A stretch of 17,840 nucleotides of DNA, taken from the NCBI GenBank assembly GCA_964536265.1, contig CAZHVV010000012.1, forward strand, positions 1 through 17,840, in the 5' to 3' direction. The notes below the pieces were generated by a model. It was given only the letters and a program-made list of their open reading frames with translations, searched no databases and was not told where the DNA came from. Origin of the DNA: JAPUDS01 sp964536265. Lineage in GTDB: Bacteria > Patescibacteriota > Saccharimonadia > Saccharimonadales > Saccharimonadaceae. Shown in pieces: positions 9,121 through 15,891 of this stretch. The translations under genes and the position numbers were made by a program. The number at the start of each line of letters is the position of its first letter. Positions within the stretch are counted from its first letter, which is position 1.

Positions 9121-9129
9121 ATTATACCA
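9121..9129 (-). promoter_or_regulatory. Extended -10 promoter before the PrgI-like gene
   Basis: The minus strand reads TGGTATAAT: a perfect TATAAT (9126 to 9121) preceded by a TG extension. No good -35 box is present at 17 bp. The predicted transcription start, near 9114, is only two bases before the ATG at 9112, so the mRNA from this site would be practically leaderless. It would allow PrgI, TraC and VirB4 to be expressed independently of the two upstream genes. Confidence 0.5.
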
Positions 9130-9161
9130 TTAGCACTTCAACACGTTTAAATACCGTAGGC

Positions 9162-12065
9162 TTACGGTGAAGGTGGTGGAGGCGTAGCGCTTTTAACCAA
9201 ATCTTCCAGGATTTTACGTTGGCCCTCTTTAATTCCACTAGCGGCATTCGGATCTTTAAGAACTGCAGCTGCTTTGTCGGCTGTTAGTTTGCCACTATCG
9301 ACCTGCCTCTGAAGGGCATATGTCTCTTGAATACTTACGGCCACGTTGCTTCCAGAAGCGGCCTTCGTGTCGTAGGCTCCAGCCTGAAGGTCTCTCAGGA
9401 CCGTTTTAGCATCTTTCGTTTCGTCGGCCATATCGTTTACGGCGTACATCATACCCAAATCTTGTTCCTTCATCTTCGGGAAGTGGTTGTTTTGAATATA
9501 GCGAGCCATGCTTGCCGCTTGTTCTGAATCGACGTCTGAGCTTCCCATCGCATCCTGTACTTCCTTGAGGTGTGCAGTGTCTACCATCTTTCCGGCTGAT
9601 AGATTCATCAGGGTTTGATCTCTTGTCTTCATAGCATGGTCTAGTGCTGCTTGGGCGTCCCCCTTGAATGTAAAGTCGAGCTTAATCTTTGCTTCTTTCG
9701 TTTCGATTTCATCAATAATTGCTTCTGCGCGTGCCTTTGCTTGGGCAGTTGCACGAGGGTCACTACCAACTTGGCGCGCGGTAACTTTCGCCTGGTTGAG
9801 CTTTGATTCCTCAGAGGCATTTCTGTAGAGTTCTTGTCGCTTTAGTCTTTGATATGCTGGTAGTTTGCGTTGCCAGCGTCCTGGGGTTTCGCTTAGCTTC
9901 GACATCTTCACATCTTTGCGATATTGGTGCCGAGTATCAGACCTGTCACCTGCCCACTTCTTGTTTCTGTCAAGCAAGCCTTTTCCGCGATCATTGACAA
10001 GTGCACCAATTTTCTCAAGAAAGCCACCGGCAGACTTAATGAGTGTCGGAAGAATGAAGAGTGGTACAAATATAATAAGGAAAGCAATAATGTTATTGAT
10101 AGTTGTTACTTCGTCGGTTGCTCCTTTACTTGTCGCAATGATGAGCCGAGACATGAAGTTGGATCCGTAAAAGACTATCATAATCATTGGATACAAAAGC
10201 AGGAGTGTTATAAGTGTTTTTTGCCATTTTTTGAACAGTGATTCTGTATTTGGTAATACGAAGGCAGCGAAAGCAAGTGGCGAGATGATTATGAGGAGCG
10301 TGATGAGTACTTGACGTACTGCTAGTAGAATAAATGCCATAAGGAACGTCAGAGCGGCGCTAAGTAGTATTGGCACAATGTAGAATATGGAGCCCGAGAC
10401 CAAAGCGACTGCCCCAAAACTCGTACCGATGATTCCTAGTAGATACACAACGCTATCGAGCCACAATGAACCTTGACTATCGCTAAGCCGGGGACCAGTG
10501 ACTGTCGCGGTGGCAGTTTCTATTATCCCTTGGACTGCCGCACCCAAGACATTCGAAACGTCCACGGCCAATGCGCATATAAAGAATGACAGGTTGATGA
10601 GTATGGCAGCAGCAATAATGCGTGGGAGCATTTTTTTGATGCCATAGGCGCTAAGACCTATTGATGTTGCCTGTGAAAAAATGACAATCAAAAACGCAAT
10701 GACTAGTAAGATATTGGCTATATTCACAACATACCGCCAGATTGTCTGTATGGCAGCTCCCTGGTCTGAGCCCATGAGCGGATCGTAGACAAGAAAATGT
10801 TCTATAAATCCTGCCAGGGAACCAATCATGCTAGAGAACATGTTTGTGAGCGGACACAGAATAAAACCTAACGCTCCACCTTGGCAGACCGCAGCTTCGC
10901 TTACTGGGACATCCGGATCTATCTTGTCAATCGGGGTTTTCGCGGTTTCTTGGGCTGCTTTAAGCACCGCGAGTACTTCCGGCAGTGGTTGGCTGATTTT
11001 TGTGGCGATACATTTTGCGAGTACGGTGACATCAATATTGTTTACATTCTCTACGGTGATGGCTCGTGAGGCTCCTCCGAGCGAACCAGCAAAATAAGAA
11101 GTCGAGCAGCTCGTGACGGCTGCTCTAACTGAGCTATAACATGCTGCTTGGTCTATTGCGGGTGCATTTTTACAGAAGCTTTCACCGAGGGCACTTGTAA
11201 ATGTCGTTTCCATTTTTTCTTTCGCCTCTGCACCAGTCGCAGCCCCAAGTGCAAGACCTGCCTTTGTCGCAGCGGGGCCTCCGAGATCACTACCCATGGT
11301 GTAACAGCTACTTATTCCTTGGTCGGCGTTTGTGTCACCCGGACGGGCATATGTGTAAAACCTAGTATCTCTTGAGTGATTGTTAAGGCTATCGGTAATT
11401 CTAAAGACGTATGCACTCATTGCTCCCGATGTATCGTCGAATTTTTGGACGACATAATACCCAGCAGTCTTAGCCTCCGCCTGGCTTTTAACAGCACTAT
11501 CTACACTACTAAGTGGTCCTATTTCTTTTGCATTACATGCTCTGGAATTCGTAAATGCTGCCAACGCAAATTGGTACCAGTAGTAGCCCGCCTCACTAGT
11601 TGGTATACCTTTGCTTTTTGCTAGAGTCTCGAAGTTATTGGCGCGTGATGATGCGTTCGCGGTGCTTGACCACACGGAATTCGCGGCGTTAAATGTGTAC
11701 CCGAGGCCCCTGAGCAAGTCTTCCTTTGAAAACCCTAATTTATCGACAGCAAACTTAATGGAGTTTTGACACGTCACACCGCCGTCATTATTGTCGCCAT
11801 CCGACTCAACAACGTACCCAATCGATACCCAATAATCCCCTTCCATGAGCAGACCAAGACTGTCGTTGTTGTTGTAGTTAGCTTTCGACTTACCCGCTAA
11901 GAGACATGAGTGCAACGAGGCATAGTAGCTGAACGTTTTAACGTTGCTGACCATATCATCATTCGTGAGTGCTACAGCTGGCTGTATAGTAACCAATGCC
12001 AAAAATACCGATTGAACGGCAACTAGGCAGCTAAGAAGCCATAGGGATATGTTTTTCCTGCGCAT
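9162..12065 (-). CDS. VirB6/TrbL-like polytopic T4SS channel protein with large exported N-domain
   Basis: 967 aa. A signal-peptide-like segment (basic MRRKN, hydrophobic to about residue 32, VALT near the possible cleavage site) leads to an exported region of about 360 residues with many cysteines. A membrane core follows at about 400-690 with roughly six to eight helices. It includes a loop LPNTESLFKKWQKTL (604-618) of the kind found between helices in VirB6/TrbL proteins, where a Pro and a Trp precede a long helix. Residues from about 690 to 967 are charged and helical, likely cytoplasmic and coiled-coil, with a ATPPPPSP tail. VirB6 proteins form the inner-membrane channel of T4SSs. This one is much larger than the classical family (about 300 aa), as extended VirB6 versions often are. 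The ATG is preceded at 12068-12107 by an inverted repeat and has no good ribosome site. Confidence 0.8.
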   Translation of the reverse strand: MRRKNISLWLLSCLVAVQSVFLALVTIQPAVALTNDDMVSNVKTFSYYASLHSCLLAGKSKANYNNNDSLGLLMEGDYWVSIGYVVESDGDNNDGGVTCQNSIKFAVDKLGFSKEDLLRGLGYTFNAANSVWSSTANASSRANNFETLAKSKGIPTSEAGYYWYQFALAAFTNSRACNAKEIGPLSSVDSAVKSQAEAKTAGYYVVQKFDDTSGAMSAYVFRITDSLNNHSRDTRFYTYARPGDTNADQGISSCYTMGSDLGGPAATKAGLALGAATGAEAKEKMETTFTSALGESFCKNAPAIDQAACYSSVRAAVTSCSTSYFAGSLGGASRAITVENVNNIDVTVLAKCIATKISQPLPEVLAVLKAAQETAKTPIDKIDPDVPVSEAAVCQGGALGFILCPLTNMFSSMIGSLAGFIEHFLVYDPLMGSDQGAAIQTIWRYVVNIANILLVIAFLIVIFSQATSIGLSAYGIKKMLPRIIAAAILINLSFFICALAVDVSNVLGAAVQGIIETATATVTGPRLSDSQGSLWLDSVVYLLGIIGTSFGAVALVSGSIFYIVPILLSAALTFLMAFILLAVRQVLITLLIIISPLAFAAFVLPNTESLFKKWQKTLITLLLLYPMIMIVFYGSNFMSRLIIATSKGATDEVTTINNIIAFLIIFVPLFILPTLIKSAGGFLEKIGALVNDRGKGLLDRNKKWAGDRSDTRHQYRKDVKMSKLSETPGRWQRKLPAYQRLKRQELYRNASEESKLNQAKVTARQVGSDPRATAQAKARAEAIIDEIETKEAKIKLDFTFKGDAQAALDHAMKTRDQTLMNLSAGKMVDTAHLKEVQDAMGSSDVDSEQAASMARYIQNNHFPKMKEQDLGMMYAVNDMADETKDAKTVLRDLQAGAYDTKAASGSNVAVSIQETYALQRQVDSGKLTADKAAAVLKDPNAASGIKEGQRKILEDLVKSATPPPPSP

Positions 12066-12067
12066 TT

Positions 12068-12107
12068 CTCTAGCTATTTAACACTATTTGTATAGATAAT
12101 GCTAGAG
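12068..12107 (-). promoter_or_regulatory. Inverted repeat just upstream of the VirB6-like start codon
   Basis: CTCTAGC at 12068-12074 is the reverse complement of GCTAGAG at 12101-12107, separated by 26 AT-rich bases. In the minus-strand transcript the second arm ends two bases before the ATG (12065), so a hairpin could affect translation initiation. There is no T-tract, so it is not a typical terminator. The function is inferred only. Confidence 0.35.
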
Positions 12108-12139
12108 GTTACCACCCATTTTCTAAGAGAGAAGACAAA

Positions 12140-13129
12140 CTAACCTACAGTGGTTACCGTAGTAACATCTGGCACCCACATATTCTGTTTCTGTCCTGTT
12201 TCTCCCGTAAACTCTACGTAGGCAAATCTAGCAGTCTTAACTTCAGTAGATTCTGTGTCAGACGTTCTCCAGGAGACATTTCGGCATGTACGTGACTCGC
12301 CGTCTGATGTGGTGCACTCGAAGTTCTCCTCGTTTTGATCAGCTAGCACCTCATCCTTATAGCTCGCTCCAGCGCCAATACCATGCTCTTCTATAAATTT
12401 CGTTACATACTCAATAATTTTGGAGGCCCGACCTTTTCCGCCCTCTTGAGGGGTTTCTATAGTGAGTCCACCTGCAATTTTCTGTGCGGTTTCAAGACTT
12501 GCGTCGGTATCTTTCTCGGCTCCAAGATTTGTGCCGAGTACTGCAGCGATTGACATATATTTATGCTGTCTAACAATCTCTTCATTCGTATTGTCTTTCG
12601 AGGCAACTTTGAGGGGGTTCATTTCCCAAAGTTTCATGTCGTATTCGATATCAACATAGCGGTCGGGAAACTTCTCGTCAGCTTGTTTGAGAAGTGCACT
12701 GATGAGAACAAGGCGTTCTTCAATGGGTCTTTTGAGGAAAGTGTTGGGCTTTTCGGCGTTTTGTTCAGCAACTTCTTGAGAATAGTTATTTTCAGGAGTT
12801 GTCGCACTCGGCTCGACAGTAGGCTTTACTTCACTTGCAGTTGCAGTTGCAGTTGCAGTAGGCTCTACTTCACTTGGTTTTACTGTCGGGGCACCGGTTT
12901 CAGGACCTGGTGTGACTGGTCCGGAGGTAAAGGTTTCAGATGGGAGAGGAGGTGCTGCCTGTACTTCACGAGGCATCAACGCAGTTATGAGTCCCGCTGC
13001 TGCACCAGCAACAAAGACGACTCCGCCACCAATAAGTGCAATGGTCTTTGCACCTAATTTCTTCTTTGTCACCTCAGGAGTCTGAGGGGGCGCACTACGT
13101 GTTTCTGGGTTTTTGTGATCTATTGTCAT
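12140..13129 (-). CDS. Single-pass membrane protein of unknown function, first gene of the T4SS operon
   Basis: 329 aa, family not recognised. Residues 1-27 are polar and cytoplasmic; one membrane segment (about 28-51, Gly/Ala/Val-rich) is followed by a Pro/Thr/Ser/Glu-rich linker (about 58-115) containing a Thr-Ala repeat at 91-98. A compact extracytoplasmic domain (about 118-329) carries a cysteine pair (Cys272, Cys282) that could form a disulfide. Short cytoplasmic tail, one helix and an exported C-domain is the topology of VirB8/TcpC T4SS proteins and of surface-anchored proteins; a VirB8-like role is only a guess. The gene lies 74 bp upstream of the VirB6-like gene on the same strand and is preceded by a good promoter (13191-13219), so it is probably the first cistron of the minus-strand operon. 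The start ATG at 13129 has only a weak purine-rich ribosome site. Confidence 0.75.
   Translation of the reverse strand: MTIDHKNPETRSAPPQTPEVTKKKLGAKTIALIGGGVVFVAGAAAGLITALMPREVQAAPPLPSETFTSGPVTPGPETGAPTVKPSEVEPTATATATASEVKPTVEPSATTPENNYSQEVAEQNAEKPNTFLKRPIEERLVLISALLKQADEKFPDRYVDIEYDMKLWEMNPLKVASKDNTNEEIVRQHKYMSIAAVLGTNLGAEKDTDASLETAQKIAGGLTIETPQEGGKGRASKIIEYVTKFIEEHGIGAGASYKDEVLADQNEENFECTTSDGESRTCRNVSWRTSDTESTEVKTARFAYVEFTGETGQKQNMWVPDVTTVTTVG
12835..12858. repeat. Four tandem copies of hexamer TTGCAG
   Basis: Plus-strand TTGCAG is repeated four times without error inside the linker-coding part of the 329-aa protein, where it encodes alternating Thr and Ala. Similar sequence (AGTAGGCT, then TACTTCACTTG) flanks it on both sides, indicating local duplication. 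The unit is a multiple of three, so a change in copy number would alter linker length without a frameshift. Confidence 0.9.
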
Positions 13130-13190
13130 GATTGTAACTTTCTGGTGTGTTAGTAGCTCTTAATGACTAAATCTTATGTACTATGCGCCT

Positions 13191-13219
13191 ATCATACACT
13201 ATATTGTGTAAAAAATCAA
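13191..13219 (-). promoter_or_regulatory. Promoter of the minus-strand T4SS operon
   Basis: On the minus strand, TTGATT (13219-13214) and TATGAT (13196-13191) are separated by exactly 17 bases, a good sigma-70-type match. The predicted start is near 13184, giving a leader of about 55 bases before the ATG at 13129. It lies back to back with the pilin promoter. Confidence 0.65.
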
Positions 13220-13244
13220 GCATAATTGTCATAAAAGTATATTC

Positions 13245-13273
13245 TTGGCGGGTTGGCACTAGTGTTGTATACT
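13245..13273 (+). promoter_or_regulatory. Promoter of the pilin-array operon
   Basis: TTGGCG (13245-13250) and TATACT (13268-13273) have a 17-bp spacer. The predicted start near 13280 lies downstream of a possible TTG start at 13253, so translation must begin at the ATG at 13295, which has an ACAGGA ribosome site at 13284-13289. Confidence 0.7.
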
Positions 13274-13294
13274 AAAAATCAAGACAGGAAAAAA

Positions 13295-13738
13295 ATGAAA
13301 AAACGCTTACTCTTCACTCTTCTCACCCTTGGTATCGCTGGAGCGCTTTTGTTTATGCCAACATCTGCATATGCAAATACGCAATGTGTGAAGATTGAAA
13401 ATGGTAAAGAGGTAGCAGTGCAGGGTATCTGTTGCGGCAAAGATGCTAGTGGTAATTCCATTATGATTTCAATTGATCTCGGAAATAGATGCACAGACGG
13501 TGCTTCAACCGTAACAGCCCTGCTCTTGTACGTTCTGGATTTTCTTGCCGCAGGCGTTGGTATCGCTGTGGTTATAGGGATCGTCTGGGGTGGCCTTGTG
13601 TACGCCCAGTCAGATGGTGATGCCAGTCAGGCAAAGGAGGGCAACCAAATAATTGTTAATGCAGTCATAGGATTACTGCTTTTTATATTTATGTATGCGG
13701 CCGTCAACTTTTTCGTGCCAGGAGGGTTATTTAACTAA
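13295..13738 (+). CDS. VirB2/TrbC-like pilin paralogue 1
   Basis: 147 aa. A Lys/Arg N-terminus and hydrophobic core end at TSAYA (possible signal peptidase I site), then come a short exported region with four cysteines (including CC) and two membrane helices joined by the family loop: WGGLVY, then DGDASQAKEGNQI. VirB2/TrbC proteins are small two-helix pilins that build the T4SS filament. The start at 13295 is chosen over an upstream in-frame TTG (13253) because the promoter puts the mRNA 5' end near 13280. Its second helix and GGLFN tail differ from the other six copies, and the loop has Ala-Ser-Gln in place of the usual Ser/Gln-Lys pattern, so it may be a minor or tip subunit. It sits one base before the next pilin gene. 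Confidence 0.8.
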   Translation: MKKRLLFTLLTLGIAGALLFMPTSAYANTQCVKIENGKEVAVQGICCGKDASGNSIMISIDLGNRCTDGASTVTALLLYVLDFLAAGVGIAVVIGIVWGGLVYAQSDGDASQAKEGNQIIVNAVIGLLLFIFMYAAVNFFVPGGLFN

Positions 13739-13739
13739 T

Positions 13740-14165
13740 ATGCAACACTATATCGAACTCATAAAACGAAGCTTTCTTTCGGTCCTGATGGTGGCTGCGA
13801 GCGTTGCGCTCATAGCGAGCCCAGTTGGCGCTGCCAAATGCCCTGAAGTTAACCTGCTTGCCTACCCGGCGTGGTATAACGGGCTTGAGTGTGACGCTCA
13901 AGGAACTCCTGCACCGACAAGCCTTGATGCTGTCTGGGTTATAGTACTGAATATTGTTCAGTGGTTAATTGTGACAGTTGGCTATGTTGCGCTGTACTTT
14001 ATAATCTGGGGCGGCTTCAAATATATAACAGCCGCTGGTGACTCAAGTAAAATAACGAGCGCGAAAGGTGCAATCACAAATGCTGTTATAGGCCTTGTTA
14101 TAGCACTTGCCGCGGTTATGATAGTGCGTACCGTTCAGGGCGCAGTATACGGAAAGATGGTCTAA
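13740..14165 (+). CDS. VirB2/TrbC-like pilin paralogue 2
   Basis: 141 aa. A signal peptide ends near SPVGAA; the exported segment has one cysteine pair (KCPEV and LECDA) about 20 residues apart and is the longest Trp/Tyr-containing head of the set. Two helices flank the WGGFKY-GDSSKITSAK loop, the shared signature of this array. The ATG at 13740 follows the preceding stop by one base. An AGGAGG ribosome site at 13720-13725 is 14 bases upstream, a long spacing, so coupling to the upstream gene probably helps initiation. An upstream in-frame ATG (13695) lies inside paralogue 1 and was rejected. The second helix contains an Arg (MIVRTVQ), unusual for a pilin helix. Confidence 0.8.
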   Translation: MQHYIELIKRSFLSVLMVAASVALIASPVGAAKCPEVNLLAYPAWYNGLECDAQGTPAPTSLDAVWVIVLNIVQWLIVTVGYVALYFIIWGGFKYITAAGDSSKITSAKGAITNAVIGLVIALAAVMIVRTVQGAVYGKMV

Positions 14166-14166
14166 G

Positions 14167-14457
14167 ATGTTTCAGTATTTATATACTATTTTCGCCGATA
14201 CAGTACAAGTCCCAACCAATGTACCCAAGGTTGATATCACAGATGCAACCGTCACGAACGTGTTCAACGTTGTACTCGGGCTAGCAGGTGCCATAGCGGT
14301 GGCATTCATTGTCTGGGGTGGTATGCAATACACTCTTTCACAAGGAGATACAAGCAAGATAAAACAAGCCAAAGACACCATACTCTACTCTATTGTCGGG
14401 CTGGTTATAGTGGTATTTGCGTTCTCGATAGTTAACTTTGTCATAGGAAAATTTTAA
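14167..14457 (+). CDS. VirB2/TrbC-like pilin paralogue 3, short form without obvious signal peptide
   Basis: 96 aa, the shortest of the seven. The N-terminus is neither basic nor a convincing signal peptide, and no cysteine occurs anywhere, unlike the other six copies. The two-helix core is nonetheless clear: VWGGMQYTLSQGDTSKIKQAK, then a helix ending IVNFVIGKF, close to paralogue 4. The ATG is one base after the previous stop. It could insert through its helices without cleavage, as some VirB2-like or TrbC-like proteins do, or be an assembly platform rather than a filament subunit. The start is supported by the tight spacing and a weak GGAAAGA ribosome site. Confidence 0.78.
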   Translation: MFQYLYTIFADTVQVPTNVPKVDITDATVTNVFNVVLGLAGAIAVAFIVWGGMQYTLSQGDTSKIKQAKDTILYSIVGLVIVVFAFSIVNFVIGKF

Positions 14458-14467
14458 GGAGAAGATG

Positions 14468-14878
14468 ATGAAACACCTTGTACAACGAATACTAGTTAGT
14501 GCCGCTTTGCTACTTGGGCTATCGTTAGCAACTGGGGGTCTTGTGTTCGCGGCTCCAGCTCCAGATCCAACTACCCCTGCTCCTACACAGAGTGGTCCAG
14601 TCGATGTGTTAGATAGTGGCGCATGTACCGGCACGAATCTCTGTTCTGACACAACTGGCGTATTTGGCCTGATAAAAAATATCATCAATGTTATGCTGAT
14701 GGTCGCTGGTATTATCACAGTTATTGTCATCATCATCGGTGGTATCTCATACACAACATCTGCGGGTGATCAGTCGAAAGTAACGCAAGCAAAGAACACT
14801 ATTCTATATGCTGTTATTGGGCTTGTGGTTACCATTCTTGCGTACGCTATAGTAAACTTTGTAATAGGAAAGATTTAA
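14468..14878 (+). CDS. VirB2/TrbC-like pilin paralogue 4
   Basis: 136 aa from the second of two adjacent ATGs (14465 and 14468). The second is preferred because the AAGGAG ribosome site ending at 14461 is then six bases away instead of three. A signal peptide ends near LVFAA; a Pro/Thr-rich head carries a cysteine pair (GACTGTNLC); then come two helices around IIGGISY-TSAGDQSKVTQAKNT. The ILYAVIGLVV second helix is shared with paralogues 5-7, making 4-7 a recognisable subgroup in which the loop begins IGG, LGG or VGG rather than WGG. It is separated from paralogue 3 by 10 bases, so it belongs to the same transcript. Confidence 0.85.
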   Translation: MKHLVQRILVSAALLLGLSLATGGLVFAAPAPDPTTPAPTQSGPVDVLDSGACTGTNLCSDTTGVFGLIKNIINVMLMVAGIITVIVIIIGGISYTTSAGDQSKVTQAKNTILYAVIGLVVTILAYAIVNFVIGKI

Positions 14879-14890
14879 AAGGAGCAAATG

Positions 14891-15313
14891 ATGAAGAAAG
14901 TTATGAAAAATATACTCACATCTTCGATGATGGTGGCTATGCTACTACTCGGTGGTGCAGGTGTTGCCTTGGTGAGTGGCCAGTCTGTAGCAGCAGTTGA
15001 TTGTACACAGTCACCCGACAAAGAGACTGCAGCATGTCAGGTTCAAGCTGGTGTTAATAAAGCAGGCGGTTCGGCAAATAGTGGTACTGACCTGACGACG
15101 TTCATACAGACAATCATTAATGTTTTGCTGTTCATTATTGGTGCAGTGGCGGTTATTATGATTATCATTGGCGGGTTACGCTACGTGACGAGTAACGGTG
15201 ACCAGACACATGTTAAGGGTGCGAAAGATACAATTTTATACGCAGTTGTCGGGCTCATTGTAGCGATACTTGCGTACGCCATCGTGCAGTTTGTTGTGAG
15301 TAAAGTAGTTTAA
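14891..15313 (+). CDS. VirB2/TrbC-like pilin paralogue 5
   Basis: 140 aa from the ATG at 14891; the ATG at 14888 is also possible but leaves only three bases after the GGAG site at 14881-14884. The signal peptide ends near SVAA; the head contains a cysteine pair (VDCTQ and AACQV) and a Gly/Ser-rich stretch before helix 1. The loop reads IIGGLRYVTSNGDQTHVKGAKDT, followed by the shared second helix (ILYAVVGLIVAILAYAIV). It follows paralogue 4 closely in the same operon, and no terminator is visible after it, so transcription may continue into paralogue 6. Confidence 0.85.
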   Translation: MKKVMKNILTSSMMVAMLLLGGAGVALVSGQSVAAVDCTQSPDKETAACQVQAGVNKAGGSANSGTDLTTFIQTIINVLLFIIGAVAVIMIIIGGLRYVTSNGDQTHVKGAKDTILYAVVGLIVAILAYAIVQFVVSKVV

Positions 15314-15328
15314 ATCGAGCGCGGTATC

Positions 15329-15337
15329 TGGTATAAC
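15329..15337 (+). promoter_or_regulatory. Extended -10 promoter before pilin paralogue 6
   Basis: TGGTATAAC is an extended -10 element with a weak TTTAAA at the -35 position (15309-15314, 17-bp spacing). It lies in the 66-bp gap that is the largest between the first six pilin genes, and would add transcription to paralogue 6 alone. Confidence 0.45.
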
Positions 15338-15379
15338 TAATAGCATAGCGAAAATACATCCGAAAGAAGGAGAATAGAA

Positions 15380-15796
15380 ATGAAATCATTAGTAAAGAAA
15401 ATTAGCCAAGGCATATTGCTGGTGCCAGCACTAGTGCTGGGTCTTAGCTTTGTTGGTCCTGTGGCCAGTGCTGCGTGTGAAGACGGCAGTCTAACTATTG
15501 GCTGTGGTGCCGATAGCGCACAAGGCAGTGGAACGCCAACAAGCCTGTTTGGTACTGACGGTCAGGGCGGTCTGTTTCAGACCATCGTTAACATCATGCT
15601 CTTCCTGGTTGGCGCCATAGCGGTCATCATGTTGATTCTTGGTGGTATCCGATACGTTGTCTCTGGTGGTGACCAGAACCAAGTAACTGGTGCGAAGAAC
15701 ACCATCTTGTATGCGGTCATCGGTATTGTTGTTGCAATCCTCGCCTACGCGGTTGTCAACTTTGTGATTGCAGGTCTTCTAAAGTCTACGAGCTAA
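15380..15796 (+). CDS. VirB2/TrbC-like pilin paralogue 6
   Basis: 138 aa. It has the best ribosome site of the array (AAGGAG at 15366-15371), its own promoter candidate and a strong terminator directly behind it, so it may be the most highly expressed subunit. The signal peptide ends at VASA; the head holds a cysteine pair (AACEDG and IGCGAD). The loop is LGGIRYVVSGGDQNQVTGAKNT, then ILYAVIGIVVAILAYAVV. Paralogue 7 is its closest relative: the two share a 29-base identical run (15719-15747 and 16243-16271) and nearly the same core protein. It is inferred to be a major pilin subunit. Confidence 0.85.
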   Translation: MKSLVKKISQGILLVPALVLGLSFVGPVASAACEDGSLTIGCGADSAQGSGTPTSLFGTDGQGGLFQTIVNIMLFLVGAIAVIMLILGGIRYVVSGGDQNQVTGAKNTILYAVIGIVVAILAYAVVNFVIAGLLKSTS

Positions 15797-15814
15797 CAAA
15801 TTCTTCTCGGATGG

Positions 15815-15844
15815 AAACAGGTCGCAACAGCGACCTGTTTTTTT
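15815..15844 (+). terminator. Rho-independent terminator after pilin paralogue 6
   Basis: A perfect 11-bp stem, AAACAGGTCGC (15815-15825) with GCGACCTGTTT (15830-15840), encloses an AACA loop and runs into a continuous T-tract to 15844. It ends the main pilin operon. Confidence 0.92.
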
Positions 15845-15856
15845 GATTCTCATCTG

Positions 15857-15885
15857 TTGACCCCTATTGAAATATGCGATATAAT
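15857..15885 (+). promoter_or_regulatory. Near-consensus promoter of pilin paralogue 7
   Basis: TTGACC (15857-15862) and a perfect TATAAT (15880-15885) are separated by 17 bp. It is the strongest promoter in the window by eye. Seven bases after the -10 box is position 15892, the A of an in-frame ATG, so the predicted transcript starts on its start codon. Confidence 0.8.
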
Positions 15886-15891
15886 ATAAGT

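Noticed and set aside
9154..9167. Short hairpin CCGTA-GGCT-TACGG at the end of the VirB6-like gene as a terminator
   Set aside because: The stem is only 5 bp, overlaps the stop codon and has no T-tract on either strand.
12563..13057. 164-codon plus-strand open frame, Cys/Ser/Arg-rich
   Set aside because: It is the antisense of the Pro/Thr-rich linker and C-domain of the 329-aa protein; the odd composition reflects the repeat, not a real protein.
13253..13294. Upstream TTG start extending pilin 1 by 14 residues
   Set aside because: It lies between the -35 and -10 boxes of the promoter, upstream of the predicted transcript start, and has no ribosome site; the ATG at 13295 has ACAGGA and begins a normal signal peptide.
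14338..14754. 138-codon minus-strand frame across pilins 3 and 4
   Set aside because: It is antisense to two well-supported pilin genes and lacks initiation signals or recognisable domains.
15874..15891. Upstream ATG start for pilin 7
   Set aside because: It falls between the -35 and -10 boxes of a near-consensus promoter, so it should not be in the mRNA.
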